Shown piece by piece: positions 16,348 to 25,574 of a stretch of 64,000 bases of DNA (positions are counted from its first letter, which is position 1; each line of letters begins with the position of its first letter). The notes beneath the pieces are model-generated. The model did no database searches, had not been told where the DNA came from, and worked only from the letters and a program-made list of their open reading frames with translations. The translations under genes were made by a program, and so were the position numbers. The DNA is from Draconibacterium halophilum. GTDB taxonomy: Bacteria > Bacteroidota > Bacteroidia > Bacteroidales > Prolixibacteraceae. The DNA lies in NCBI RefSeq assembly GCF_010448835.1, contig NZ_CP048409.1, positions 1,178,001 through 1,242,000 on the forward strand, read 5' to 3'.

Positions 16348-17961
16348 TTATTTTATCAGTCCCCTGTCTTTATACTTTTGAATAAATGCCTGATCCAATT
16401 CTTTTGAGTCTTTGTATTGTACTCTAATATCCTTTAATTGTTTTGTTATTGCGGTAACTACATCAGCGTAATCCGGATCGTCATATACATTATTCAGCTC
16501 CAGCGGATCTTTTTTGCGGTCGTACAATTCCCACTCGTCAATATCGTAGTAAAAATGGGCAAGTTTAAATTCGGTAGTAACAATTCCGTAATGGCGTTTT
16601 ACCATGTGAAAACCCGGATATTCGTAATAATGGTAATAAACCGCATCGCGGGTCCAGGCTGCAGTGTCGCCAACTAACAGCGGCATCAGGCTTTCGCCTT
16701 GCATATCTTGCGGTACTTCAATACCGGCAGCTTCCAGAAAAGTTTGTGCAAAATCGAGGTTCTGTACCATTTTATTCGAAATCGATCCGGGAGTAATTTT
16801 GCCGGGCCATTTTACTAAAAGTGGTGTTTTGAACGATTCGTTATAAATAAAACGCTTGTCGAACCAGCCGTGCTCGCCAAGGTAAAATCCCTGGTCGGAA
16901 GTATAAACAATGATAGTATTCTCATCCAAGCTCTGTTCTTTCAAATGATCGAGCAAGCGGCCAACATTTTCATCAACCGATGCAATACATCCCAGGTAAT
17001 CCTGCATGTAACGTTGGTATTTCCAACGCATAAAAGCCGAATCGTTCATTGTTGGGTACATTTGAGCAAACTCCTTGTTTATCGGGCCGTAAACGGCATC
17101 CCACTTTGCTTTTTGTTCGTCGGTAAAACGAGCATATTTACTTTTAAAAACGTTAAATCCCCATTCCGACATTTCCTCAACACCCAGCTCTTTTGCCAGC
17201 TCCGGATAAATTTTGTTATCAGCCGAAACTGTCATGTGTTTTAACAGGTTCATTTCGGCTTCTTTTGCTGCTGTTCCTCTACCTTTGTAATCATCGAACA
17301 AAGTTTCCGGTTCCGGGAAGGTCTTTTTGGTAAATTCCTTATAATGACGTTCAGCAGGATACCATTCGCGATGCGGAGCCTTGTGTAAATACATCATCAA
17401 AAAAGGTTTGTTTTCCTTTCTTCGGTTATCCATCCAATCGATGGCGAGGTTGGTAATCACATCGGTAACATAACCCTGAATGGTTGTATCTCCATTATTG
17501 GTTATAAAATCAGGATTATAATAATCACCCTGACCGGGAAGGATTTTAAACTCATCAAACCCTTTGGGATTGTTCCCGAAATGCAGCTTACCAAACATGG
17601 CTGTTTGATAACCGGCATTGTGAAATAGCTGCGGGAAAGTAACATTCGTTGTATCAAATGGAAAGTTATTATCGATCTTTCCATGAATGTGCGTGTGTTT
17701 ACCGGTTAAAATTGTTGCCCGCGACGGAGCACAAATCGAGTTGGAAACACAGGCATTGGTAAACAGCATTCCTTCGTCGGCAATCCTATTGATATTTGGC
17801 GTTTGGATCAATTTATCGTCGTAAGCACTAATGGCCTGGTAGGCATGGTCGTCACTCATTATAAAAATAATATTTGGCCGTTGCGGTTCACTTTGCTTTT
17901 GCGAGCATGCCCCCATTAGTAGAACAGATGCAAAAAGAGCTAAGACGAAGAAAGTTCTCAT
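16348..17961 (-). CDS. Sulfatase lipoprotein (S1 family, formylglycine type)
   Basis: A 537-residue lipoprotein (ASVLLMGACSQKQ) of the alkaline-phosphatase-like sulfatase fold. N-terminal PNIIFIMSDDHAYQAI binds the divalent metal. SICAPSRATILTGKHTH holds the CxPSR motif, whose Cys would be converted to formylglycine by an anaerobic or aerobic maturase encoded elsewhere. IIVYTSDQGFYLGEHGWFDK gives the later metal ligands. The likely substrate is a sulfated glycan in the periplasm. It closes the polysaccharide locus 19 bases from the GH3 gene. A sulfated side group is unusual for a beta-1,2-glucan system, so it may act on a co-encountered host or algal glycan. Confidence 0.92.
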   Translation of the reverse strand: MRTFFVLALFASVLLMGACSQKQSEPQRPNIIFIMSDDHAYQAISAYDDKLIQTPNINRIADEGMLFTNACVSNSICAPSRATILTGKHTHIHGKIDNNFPFDTTNVTFPQLFHNAGYQTAMFGKLHFGNNPKGFDEFKILPGQGDYYNPDFITNNGDTTIQGYVTDVITNLAIDWMDNRRKENKPFLMMYLHKAPHREWYPAERHYKEFTKKTFPEPETLFDDYKGRGTAAKEAEMNLLKHMTVSADNKIYPELAKELGVEEMSEWGFNVFKSKYARFTDEQKAKWDAVYGPINKEFAQMYPTMNDSAFMRWKYQRYMQDYLGCIASVDENVGRLLDHLKEQSLDENTIIVYTSDQGFYLGEHGWFDKRFIYNESFKTPLLVKWPGKITPGSISNKMVQNLDFAQTFLEAAGIEVPQDMQGESLMPLLVGDTAAWTRDAVYYHYYEYPGFHMVKRHYGIVTTEFKLAHFYYDIDEWELYDRKKDPLELNNVYDDPDYADVVTAITKQLKDIRVQYKDSKELDQAFIQKYKDRGLIK

Positions 17962-17979
17962 TTAAGTTGTTTTAGTTTT

Positions 17980-20265
17980 TTATTTCAAGGTAAATTTTGA
18001 TGCCAGCGAGGCGTTTGAATCACCTCCAACATAAATTTCAAATTCTCCGGGTTCTGCATAAAACGAAAGGTCGGCATGATAAAATGCCAGATCTTCGTTG
18101 GTAATGGTAAATTCCACCGTTTTGGTTTCGCCTTTTGAAATAGAAACTTTTTCAAATCCTTTCAGCAAACGTAGCGGAGGAGTAATACTGGCTACCATAT
18201 CGCGGATATACAGCTGAACCACTTCTTCACCATCAAAATTGCCGGTGTTGGTCACTTCAACTGATACTTTTAATTCGTCATTATTGGTGATTGTTGCTTT
18301 GTCAATACTTAAGTTTTTAAACTCAAAGGATGTGTAGCTCAACCCATATCCAAACGGGAAAAGGGGAGAGTTGGGCGCATCCAGATAATTCGATTTAAAT
18401 TTCTGAAAGGTATCGCCATCCTGCGGACGACCTGTGTTTCGAATACTGTAATAAATAGGTACCTGACCAACATTTACCGGGAAAGTTGCGGTTAGTTTAC
18501 CCGAAGGATTATAATCACCAAACAGAACGTCGGGCAAGGCATTTCCGCCTTCAACACCGGCATGCCACATTTGGACAAAGGCATCTGCCATTTCCACTTC
18601 TTCGACAATTTCCATCGGACGGCCACTCATGTTTACTATAACCAACGGCTTCCCGGTTTTTGCCAGTTCTTTTAGTAATTTCTTTTGACTTGGTGGCATG
18701 GTAATATCTGTGCGGCTCGATGATTCACCTGTCATTTCAGTGGCTTCGCCAACAACTGCAATAATCACATCTGCTTTATTCGATACCGAAACAGCTTCCC
18801 GCAACATTGTTTCAGGCGAACGCTCATCGATAAAAATCTTTGGACCAAAAACGTTGATCTTTTTGGCAAACTCTGGATCATCCGAAATATTGGCGCCCTT
18901 TGCATGAACGATATTCACATCGTCGCCAACAACATTCTTAAACCCTTCCAAAACGGTAACTGCGAGATTGAAATCGCCTGTTGGAGCCCAGGTTCCGAGC
19001 ATATTGCTGCGACTGTCAACCAGCGGACCAACCAATGCCGCAGTCCCGGATTTTTCGAGTGGAAGCAATTGATTCTCGTTTTTTAACAGTACCATTGAGC
19101 TAGCTGCAGCTTGTCGTGCCACCTGGCGATGTTCGGCGGTTAAAATATCGTTTTCAGGACGGGCATTGTCGAAATAAAGATACGGATCTTCAAAAAGCCC
19201 GAGTTTGTATTTTGCTTCCAGAATCCGGCGGCAAGCGATATTAATGTCTTCTTCTGTCACTTTTCCTTCTTCAAGCGATTTTTCAAGTGTGGTCAGAAAT
19301 CCTTCTCCTACCATATCCATATCCAATCCGGCTTTTAATGCCAGGGCCGAAACGGCTTGTAAATCGCCCAATCCATGTGCAATCATTTCGTTTACCGAAG
19401 TATAATCAGAAACCACAAATCCGTCGAAGCCCCATCTGTCGCGCAATACATCGGTTAGTAACCATTTATTTCCCGATGCAGGAACACCGTCAACATCATT
19501 AAACGACGACATGACACAACCAACTCCGGCGTCGATTGCCGCTTTGTAAGGAGGAAAATATTCGTTAAACATTCTCAAATGACTCATATCAACCGAGTTG
19601 TAATCGCGGCCGGCTTCTGCAGCCCCATACAAGGCAAAATGTTTTACGGTTGCCATCATTGTTGTAGTTGCGGTCAGGTTGCCTTGCTGGTAGCCGTTTA
19701 CCATTGCTTTTGCAATTTCAGAACCCAAATACGGATCTTCACCGGCACCTTCGGAAATACGTCCCCAACGTGGATCGCGCGATACGTCAACCATTGGTGA
19801 GAAATTCCAGAATATACCATCGGCAGTTGCTTCTTTGGCCGCAATTTGCGCAGTTTTTTCAATCAGTTCCATATCCCAGGTGCTGGCTAATCCAAGCGGC
19901 AGCGGAAATGTAGTTTTATAGCCATGTATAACATCGGAACCAAAGATCATCGGAATACCCAGGCGGCTTTCTTCCACAGCCAGTTGTTGTGCCTGACGGT
20001 TTTTCTCCGGTCCGTAAACACCAAAAATACCACCTACTTTTCCGGTTTTTATCTTCTCCTCAACACCGGTACTAACTACCGATCCGGTGGGAATTCCACC
20101 TCCCGGCGTGATCAGGTTCAGCTGACCAATTTTTTCCTGTATGGTCATTTTTTTCATCAAATCGGAAACAAAAACATCCATTTCAGAATCACCTGAGTTG
20201 CTCGTCGGTGTTCCACATCCGGTAAATAAAAATAGTACTGCAACAAATAATAAAAAGCGTGACAT
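17980..20265 (-). CDS. bglX: GH3 beta-glucosidase (BglX-like) lipoprotein
   Basis: A 761-residue glycoside hydrolase family 3 enzyme with lipoprotein signal (FLFTGCGTPTS). The N-terminal TIM barrel includes GIPMIFGSDVIHGYKTTFPL, FSPMVDVSRDPRWGRISEGA and GEDPYLG; the nucleophile is the Asp in GFDGFVVSDYTSV (about residues 278-290). The alpha/beta sandwich domain with the acid/base region follows (GESSSRTDITMPPSQKKLLK), then a fibronectin-III-like C-terminal domain (QLYIRDMVASITPP). It would release glucose from beta-linked oligosaccharides in the periplasm. Next to two GH144 enzymes, a role on sophoro-oligosaccharides (1,2-beta-linked) is plausible; gentiobiose or other beta-glucosides remain possible. 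Confidence 0.93.
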   Translation of the reverse strand: MSRFLLFVAVLFLFTGCGTPTSNSGDSEMDVFVSDLMKKMTIQEKIGQLNLITPGGGIPTGSVVSTGVEEKIKTGKVGGIFGVYGPEKNRQAQQLAVEESRLGIPMIFGSDVIHGYKTTFPLPLGLASTWDMELIEKTAQIAAKEATADGIFWNFSPMVDVSRDPRWGRISEGAGEDPYLGSEIAKAMVNGYQQGNLTATTTMMATVKHFALYGAAEAGRDYNSVDMSHLRMFNEYFPPYKAAIDAGVGCVMSSFNDVDGVPASGNKWLLTDVLRDRWGFDGFVVSDYTSVNEMIAHGLGDLQAVSALALKAGLDMDMVGEGFLTTLEKSLEEGKVTEEDINIACRRILEAKYKLGLFEDPYLYFDNARPENDILTAEHRQVARQAAASSMVLLKNENQLLPLEKSGTAALVGPLVDSRSNMLGTWAPTGDFNLAVTVLEGFKNVVGDDVNIVHAKGANISDDPEFAKKINVFGPKIFIDERSPETMLREAVSVSNKADVIIAVVGEATEMTGESSSRTDITMPPSQKKLLKELAKTGKPLVIVNMSGRPMEIVEEVEMADAFVQMWHAGVEGGNALPDVLFGDYNPSGKLTATFPVNVGQVPIYYSIRNTGRPQDGDTFQKFKSNYLDAPNSPLFPFGYGLSYTSFEFKNLSIDKATITNNDELKVSVEVTNTGNFDGEEVVQLYIRDMVASITPPLRLLKGFEKVSISKGETKTVEFTITNEDLAFYHADLSFYAEPGEFEIYVGGDSNASLASKFTLK

Positions 20266-20286
20266 ATCTAACCAATTTTATAGTTT

Positions 20287-22098
20287 CTAATCAATTTTAA
20301 CGGGTTCCGTTTGTTCCGAAATTCCATTTTCGTTGAATGCTTCAATCGAAAAATAGTAGGGCGTATCGCGATCGAGACAGCGCATAAAATGCTCGTTAGT
20401 GTCGTAAAGCTGCCACGACTGGTAGAGTTTATCGGGAGCAATTCCCCAGCGAATATTGTATCCCTGCGCGCCTTTTACAGGTTTCCATGCGAAGGAAATA
20501 TCCCGGCGGTCATCTTGGCGTGTTATCTCAAAATCTTTTACTGCGGCAGGTTTCTTGCCCAGTCCCAAGCCGAATACCCGAATCTCACTCATGGCAAAGT
20601 TGTTTCCCGGAACTTCGATATTTTTATAACGAACAAATTTTGCTTCCACCGGCTGATTCAACACAATGTATGCGTTTGGTGAATCTTTGTAACTGTTGCT
20701 GCGGTCAACCAAAGTTTCCCAGTTTTCTGCGTCTGCCGAAGCTTCGATGACAAAACAGTGCCGCAAACCCTCAGTACGGGTATAAATACCCGATTCATAA
20801 TCATGGAAATTCAATTGAAAAGCATAAATACTTCCGGGATTCAGCATTTCAATAGTTATCCATTGTTTATCGTCGTTAGCTTCTGCTACCCAAAAAGTTT
20901 TAGGATTTTCATCGGTCAGCACATTGGCAATAATTTCACCATTATTATTTTTTTCAAGGGGTAATTCGTGTACCTCAACCTCATCGTTATTAGAGGTAAA
21001 TTTCATGATCTGTTTTAACGATGATGAAACGGTAGCTTTTCCTTTATATGACAGTAACATCCAGCCGCAGTGCTCGCCAGCTTTTGTAGGATGATCGGGG
21101 CCAAAACGCGGATAATCGCCATAAGCCGTGTTCGAATGCATCAAACCTTCGTCATCAAAATAAGTTGGGAACATACACAAGCGGCGCTCCCATTGGGCGT
21201 TCGACGCCAGCGCCATGGTGGCAAAATGCCAGTATTGCCCGTTGGTTTGTTTTACTGTAATTCCGTGCCCCGCGCCGTTGGTAAAACCTCCCGGTTTAAA
21301 ACTCATCGGGTTGTTTTTCATATAAGCAAAAGGTCCCAGCGGCGAGTCGCCAATATAAACGCCATCAGCATAAACATTAAACTGCGTTCCCGGCGCGGCA
21401 TACTGCAAATAATATTTACCGTCGTGTTTGGTCATCGAGGCACCTTCCATGTAACCTTCTTTTAAAGTTGGGTGAAGGTTGTTTTCACCAAAACGCTCCC
21501 AGCCGTGTTCTTCTTCCACAAGATTGATGAGGTCTTTTTTTACTCCTGTTTCCAGGAAACGATCATCTTTATTCAGCATTTTAACCCGTATTGGATGCAC
21601 ATTTGACGAGCCCCAGTACAAATAGGTTTTTCCATCATCATCAATAAAAAGTTCCGAATCCTGAATGTTATTCGAAATTGATGGGGTTGGTGTCCATTTG
21701 CCACTTTTCGGATCGTCGGTATAAAGAATGCTTCCGTAACCCGCCGGATCACCGGCAAAATACACCATCGAATCTTTGTAGTTAAAAGCAGTAGGTGCGT
21801 TACATCCTTCGAAAAACCATTGCTGAGGTTTGATAAAATCCCAGTTCACCAGATCATTTGAGTGCCAGTAGCCAAACGAGCGGGTAACAAACATATAATA
21901 CTCTCCACGGAACTCGATAACTGCCGGATCGGCACCCGATCGATACGAAATATTTCGGGCTGAATTATAAACCATGTAAGTATAATCGATATCCAGTGGA
22001 TTACAATACGTTTGCGGAACAATAGTTTGTGCCTGGGTTGTGCTTATCAGAAACAGCACAACAAAAGTTGTTTGTATAAGTTTTCCTATGGTTTGCAT
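20287..22098 (-). CDS. GH43-family glycosidase with F5/8-type C and FN3 domains
   Basis: A 603-residue secreted protein (signal MQTIGKLIQTTFVVLFLIST). The five-bladed propeller of family 43 covers about residues 25-350 with all three catalytic carboxylates in view: general base Asp in SGADPAVIEFRGEYYMFVT, pKa-modulating Asp in IQDSELFIDDDGKTYLYWG, and acid Glu in GYMEGASMTKHDGKYYLQYA. A discoidin-like CBM32 domain (about 365-510) and a fibronectin-III domain (about 515-603) follow. GH43 enzymes act on arabinosides, xylosides or galactosides; the exact target is not readable here. It is expressed with the GH3 and GH144 genes (21- and 27-base gaps). Confidence 0.9.
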   Translation of the reverse strand: MQTIGKLIQTTFVVLFLISTTQAQTIVPQTYCNPLDIDYTYMVYNSARNISYRSGADPAVIEFRGEYYMFVTRSFGYWHSNDLVNWDFIKPQQWFFEGCNAPTAFNYKDSMVYFAGDPAGYGSILYTDDPKSGKWTPTPSISNNIQDSELFIDDDGKTYLYWGSSNVHPIRVKMLNKDDRFLETGVKKDLINLVEEEHGWERFGENNLHPTLKEGYMEGASMTKHDGKYYLQYAAPGTQFNVYADGVYIGDSPLGPFAYMKNNPMSFKPGGFTNGAGHGITVKQTNGQYWHFATMALASNAQWERRLCMFPTYFDDEGLMHSNTAYGDYPRFGPDHPTKAGEHCGWMLLSYKGKATVSSSLKQIMKFTSNNDEVEVHELPLEKNNNGEIIANVLTDENPKTFWVAEANDDKQWITIEMLNPGSIYAFQLNFHDYESGIYTRTEGLRHCFVIEASADAENWETLVDRSNSYKDSPNAYIVLNQPVEAKFVRYKNIEVPGNNFAMSEIRVFGLGLGKKPAAVKDFEITRQDDRRDISFAWKPVKGAQGYNIRWGIAPDKLYQSWQLYDTNEHFMRCLDRDTPYYFSIEAFNENGISEQTEPVKID

Positions 22099-22125
22099 GG
22101 TTTAAATTTATTCTTATTTCATCCC

Positions 22126-23484
22126 TTACGGTGTCTCAAATCCCAGCTTTTCCAGTCCTGCCAGTACATCTTCATTCTTCATAAACAAATTCCATAAAAG
22201 TCCGGTTCGGTAATTTTCAATCATCACTGGAATTGGTCCCTGATCAATGGCCAAATAGCGTGGCAAATACCAGTTGTCTGTTTGACTATAGGCATCATAC
22301 GGCCCGTATTTTCCCACCAGCGAGTCAGCTTCCAAATACAGGTATTTCAAAAAGTTCATTGACTCTTCCGGAGTATATGGAAACGACGAAAGTGCTGCTG
22401 TTGGCGAGATCACGCCCAAATCCATTTTCCCCGGTCGATGACCGGCATATCCACGCATGGAATAACTTGAAGTAAATCCCCACTGATTTTCGCCATAACC
22501 TTTATAATTTTTAGGATTATCAAGCGCATAACGATAATGAATTGTGGCATGATTTACATTTAGTTTCCAGTAATCGGCATACTTATCTTTCAGTCCTTTC
22601 GGATTTAGCCCGAGGTACGAATAATGCGCCCAAAACAGCGGCCCAATAGGATCGTCGTTGTATTCGTAAAAGTTAAGTACGGTACTCAGTCCGTAATAAA
22701 CCGTGTCTTTTGCAATGGCTCCGTTAAGTGCCCAGCCTTTATCGTAAACGTCAGCATCAATAGGATGTGTTGGCGAGGAAGCTGCCAGAACGTACATAAT
22801 CAGACACTCGTTGTAGCCACCCACCGGGAAATTCATATCCCAGCCATAATTGGGCGACCAGTGCCAGTATAGCACATCTTTTCCCTGTGTGTACCAGTCC
22901 CATTCTACTTCTTCCCACAATTGTTGAATATCAGCTACCAACTGCTGTTCCGTCTCATTTCCACCTTTATAATATTCGGCAACGGCCAATAGTCCCTGGA
23001 TCATAAAAGCTGTTTCCACCAAATCGCCACCATCATCTTTTTTACTGAAAGGTTTTACTTTTCCGGTTGGCCCGTCAAGCCAGTGTGGCCACGCTCCGTG
23101 AAAACGATCAGCTTTACCGAGATAAGCAACAATTCGTTGAAAACGTTCCAGTGCCTGTTTGCGAGTGATAAATCCGCGCTCAACACCAACCAAAATGGCC
23201 ATAACGCCAAATCCTGAGCCTCCAAGTGTGACCACATTCTGGTCGTTTTGCGGATAAATATTATCCATGTGAATGCGTTCGCGTGCCATCCCTGAAACCG
23301 GTTCGGCACCGTCCCAGAAATACTGAAAGGTTTGGTATTGCACCAAATCCATTAACGAATCTTCAAGCGATATCTCGGCTTCCTGCATCTTCTCAACTGA
23401 TTTTTTGCTTCCGGTTGAACAGCCGGAAAAGACAATTGTAGATACCAGTGCTATCAATACTATTGGAAATGTAATTTTCTTCAT
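22126..23484 (-). CDS. GH144-type (glucoamylase-like) beta-1,2-glucanase lipoprotein
   Basis: A 452-residue lipoprotein (STIVFSGCSTGSKK) with one catalytic (alpha/alpha)6-barrel of the Glycoamylase/GH144 family. Characteristic blocks are YQTFQYFWDGAEPVSGMARE, TLGGSGFGVMAILVGVERGF, FHGAWPHWLDGPTGKVKPFS, DGGDLVETAFMIQGLLAVAE, YWHWSPNYGWDM, GYNECLIMYVLAASSPTHPI and the C-terminal AIDQGPIPVMIENYRTGLLW. Characterised GH144 enzymes cleave beta-1,2-glucan (sophoran), some releasing sophorose from the end. Its closest relative in this window is the next gene, so the two likely divide endo and exo roles. This is inferred; they differ by the Ig-like modules. Confidence 0.88.
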   Translation of the reverse strand: MKKITFPIVLIALVSTIVFSGCSTGSKKSVEKMQEAEISLEDSLMDLVQYQTFQYFWDGAEPVSGMARERIHMDNIYPQNDQNVVTLGGSGFGVMAILVGVERGFITRKQALERFQRIVAYLGKADRFHGAWPHWLDGPTGKVKPFSKKDDGGDLVETAFMIQGLLAVAEYYKGGNETEQQLVADIQQLWEEVEWDWYTQGKDVLYWHWSPNYGWDMNFPVGGYNECLIMYVLAASSPTHPIDADVYDKGWALNGAIAKDTVYYGLSTVLNFYEYNDDPIGPLFWAHYSYLGLNPKGLKDKYADYWKLNVNHATIHYRYALDNPKNYKGYGENQWGFTSSYSMRGYAGHRPGKMDLGVISPTAALSSFPYTPEESMNFLKYLYLEADSLVGKYGPYDAYSQTDNWYLPRYLAIDQGPIPVMIENYRTGLLWNLFMKNEDVLAGLEKLGFETP

Positions 23485-23487
23485 CTG

Positions 23488-25476
23488 TTAATACGTAAAA
23501 TCAAGTTTTGTCAATCCGGATTGTACTTCTGGACACGACATAAACAAGTCCCAAAGCAAGTTGGTCCGGTAATTTTCAATCATCACTACAATCGGCCCCT
23601 GATCGATAGCCAGGTAAGAATCAGCCACCCAGCCGTTGGTAAAATCAAAAGCATCGTAGAATCCATAATCTCCCCACAATTTATCTCCTAAAGTGTAGTA
23701 GAAATAGTGCAAAGCTTTCATCGATTCCTCAGGTGTATAAGGCATCGATGACAGTGCAGCTGTAGGTGTAAGAACGCCCCGGTCGTTGTTTGGCGAGTGT
23801 GCCGAATAGCCAGAGTAGCCGTCGCTGGCAGTAAGTCCCCAGCAATCATTGGAATACGCCACATAGTTCTGTGGATTATCAGCGCAGTAAGCCTGATTTA
23901 TTTTTGTGTGCGTTACATTTTGTTCCCAATAGTTGGCATACTGATCGGAAAGATTTCGCGGATCGAGCCCGAGGAATGAATAATGTGAAAAGAACAACGG
24001 TCCGCCCATATCATTACGTAATGGCAAGGTGTAGCCGTAAAACGAATTATTATCGGTGTTCATCATGTTACCATCACGCGCCCAGCCTTTGGTGTACACA
24101 TCTTTACCGATGGTGTGTGTTGGCGATGAAGCCGCCAGCACATAAATTATCAGTGCTTCATTCCAGCCTCTTATCTTCATATTCATTGCCCAGTCGTTAT
24201 TGGGCGACCAGTGCCAGTACAACACATCTTGTCCACCTTGCGTGTACCAGTCCCATTCAATGGTTTCCCAAATGGTGTTGATCTTGTTGATCAGAGATGA
24301 TTCCTGTGAATTGCCGGAATTCAGATACTGCCTTACGGTCAATAATCCCTGCATCATAAAAGCCGTTTCAACCAAATCACCGCCATCGTCGTTCGAGCTG
24401 AACGGAATGGTTTTTCCGGTTTCGCCGTTTAACCAGTGTGGCCATACGCCATGAAAACGGTCGGCATCAGTTAAAAATTCGACAATAGTTTCCAATCTGT
24501 CGATTCCTTGCTGGCGGGTAATAAATCCACGTTCGATACCTACCAGTATCGACATCACTCCAAAACCGGAACCACCTGTGGTAACCGTATTTCCCGAAGT
24601 ATTTCGTTCGCGTGCCAATCCGCTTACCGGATGCGCGAAATCCCAGAAATAGTTGAAAGTTTGCCGTTGAACCAGCGTTAATAATTCCTCGTCTGAAATT
24701 ACAGGGAATTTTGGAGTGGTATCGGCTTGCGTGTAAAAGTTCAGTTCCAGCCCTTCGAATGGCCGGTCAATACGATTTTCAATGTTTGATGAAATGGCAA
24801 AAACGGTTTTACTAAAACCTTCCATTTCCTGCGAAATCTCAACAGAAATTGTTTGTTCATCTAACTGGTTAAATGTTGAAGCCACCGACGTTCCATTGCT
24901 GGAATATGATGAGTAAAGGGAAATGTCGTCTTTCGAAACGGCTGAATTAAATTGCAGCCGGATGACAGGTTTGCGGTTAATATCTAAAATTCGTGACAAC
25001 GGATTGTAAGTCACTTCATCAATTTGCACACTTTCCAAAACCAATGGTGATGTGAGCGTTGAAAATGTATACGTTTGTCCTTTAAAAGGCTCTTCGTTTG
25101 CCCCTTTTAAACCGGATGAGATTGTTAAGGTGTAAGTTGCATTTTCATCCAGGTCCTGATGATCGATCTTAACCAACTGGTTATTGTTGAAATAGGAAAA
25201 AGTTAATGCCAGGGGATTATTAGCTGCATCGAATAGATTGATACTTGCCTCGGCAGATACCATATTCACCGCAGCGTTGAAACGGATCTCAATCGTTTCG
25301 TCGATGGTAATGTTTGTGTTTTGTCCACTTGCGGTAAGTGCTGTTTCGCCAATGTAGGCGTAAGTAATTGCCAGATCTTCACCTGGTTTTTCTGCCTCGG
25401 AATCAACTTTGCTGCAGGAAACGATCGTTACTGTAAGCAACAAGAGGAATAATAATTTATGGAAAATTCGCATCAA
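23488..25476 (-). CDS. GH144-type beta-1,2-glucanase with two Ig-like (Big_5) modules
   Basis: A 662-residue lipoprotein (TVTIVSCSKVDSEAE). Two N-terminal Big_5-like modules (about residues 35-145 and 150-250; ITIDETIEIRFNAAVNMVS and RKPVIRLQFNSAVSKDD) precede a GH144 catalytic domain (about 260-660) that shares TVTTGGSGFGVMSILVGIER, FHGVWPHWLNGETGKTIPFS, DGGDLVETAFMMQGLL and AIDQGPIVVMIENYRTNLLW with its neighbour. The extra modules probably extend the domain from the outer membrane, so this one is the better candidate for a surface endo-acting enzyme. It is separated from the lectin-like gene upstream by an intercistronic hairpin and from the second GH144 by only 3 bases. Confidence 0.88.
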   Translation of the reverse strand: MMRIFHKLLFLLLLTVTIVSCSKVDSEAEKPGEDLAITYAYIGETALTASGQNTNITIDETIEIRFNAAVNMVSAEASINLFDAANNPLALTFSYFNNNQLVKIDHQDLDENATYTLTISSGLKGANEEPFKGQTYTFSTLTSPLVLESVQIDEVTYNPLSRILDINRKPVIRLQFNSAVSKDDISLYSSYSSNGTSVASTFNQLDEQTISVEISQEMEGFSKTVFAISSNIENRIDRPFEGLELNFYTQADTTPKFPVISDEELLTLVQRQTFNYFWDFAHPVSGLARERNTSGNTVTTGGSGFGVMSILVGIERGFITRQQGIDRLETIVEFLTDADRFHGVWPHWLNGETGKTIPFSSNDDGGDLVETAFMMQGLLTVRQYLNSGNSQESSLINKINTIWETIEWDWYTQGGQDVLYWHWSPNNDWAMNMKIRGWNEALIIYVLAASSPTHTIGKDVYTKGWARDGNMMNTDNNSFYGYTLPLRNDMGGPLFFSHYSFLGLDPRNLSDQYANYWEQNVTHTKINQAYCADNPQNYVAYSNDCWGLTASDGYSGYSAHSPNNDRGVLTPTAALSSMPYTPEESMKALHYFYYTLGDKLWGDYGFYDAFDFTNGWVADSYLAIDQGPIVVMIENYRTNLLWDLFMSCPEVQSGLTKLDFTY

Positions 25477-25521
25477 TATATGCAGATAAGCGTGTTGTTA
25501 AAATTCAAAAAAAAGTTTGAA

Positions 25522-25550
25522 TTGACCCACTGCAAATCACAGTGGGCCAA
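25522..25550 (-). terminator. Intercistronic hairpin inside the polysaccharide locus
   Basis: cccactg (25526-25532) pairs with cagtggg (25540-25546), extended by ttg/caa at the outer ends. On the minus strand a T-run follows after about 12 bases, and a second hairpin aattcaaa/tttgaatt overlaps that run. It lies between the lectin-like gene and the first GH144 gene and could reduce read-through or protect mRNA ends. Confidence 0.5.
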
Positions 25551-25574
25551 TTCTGTAAACTACCTTATATTACT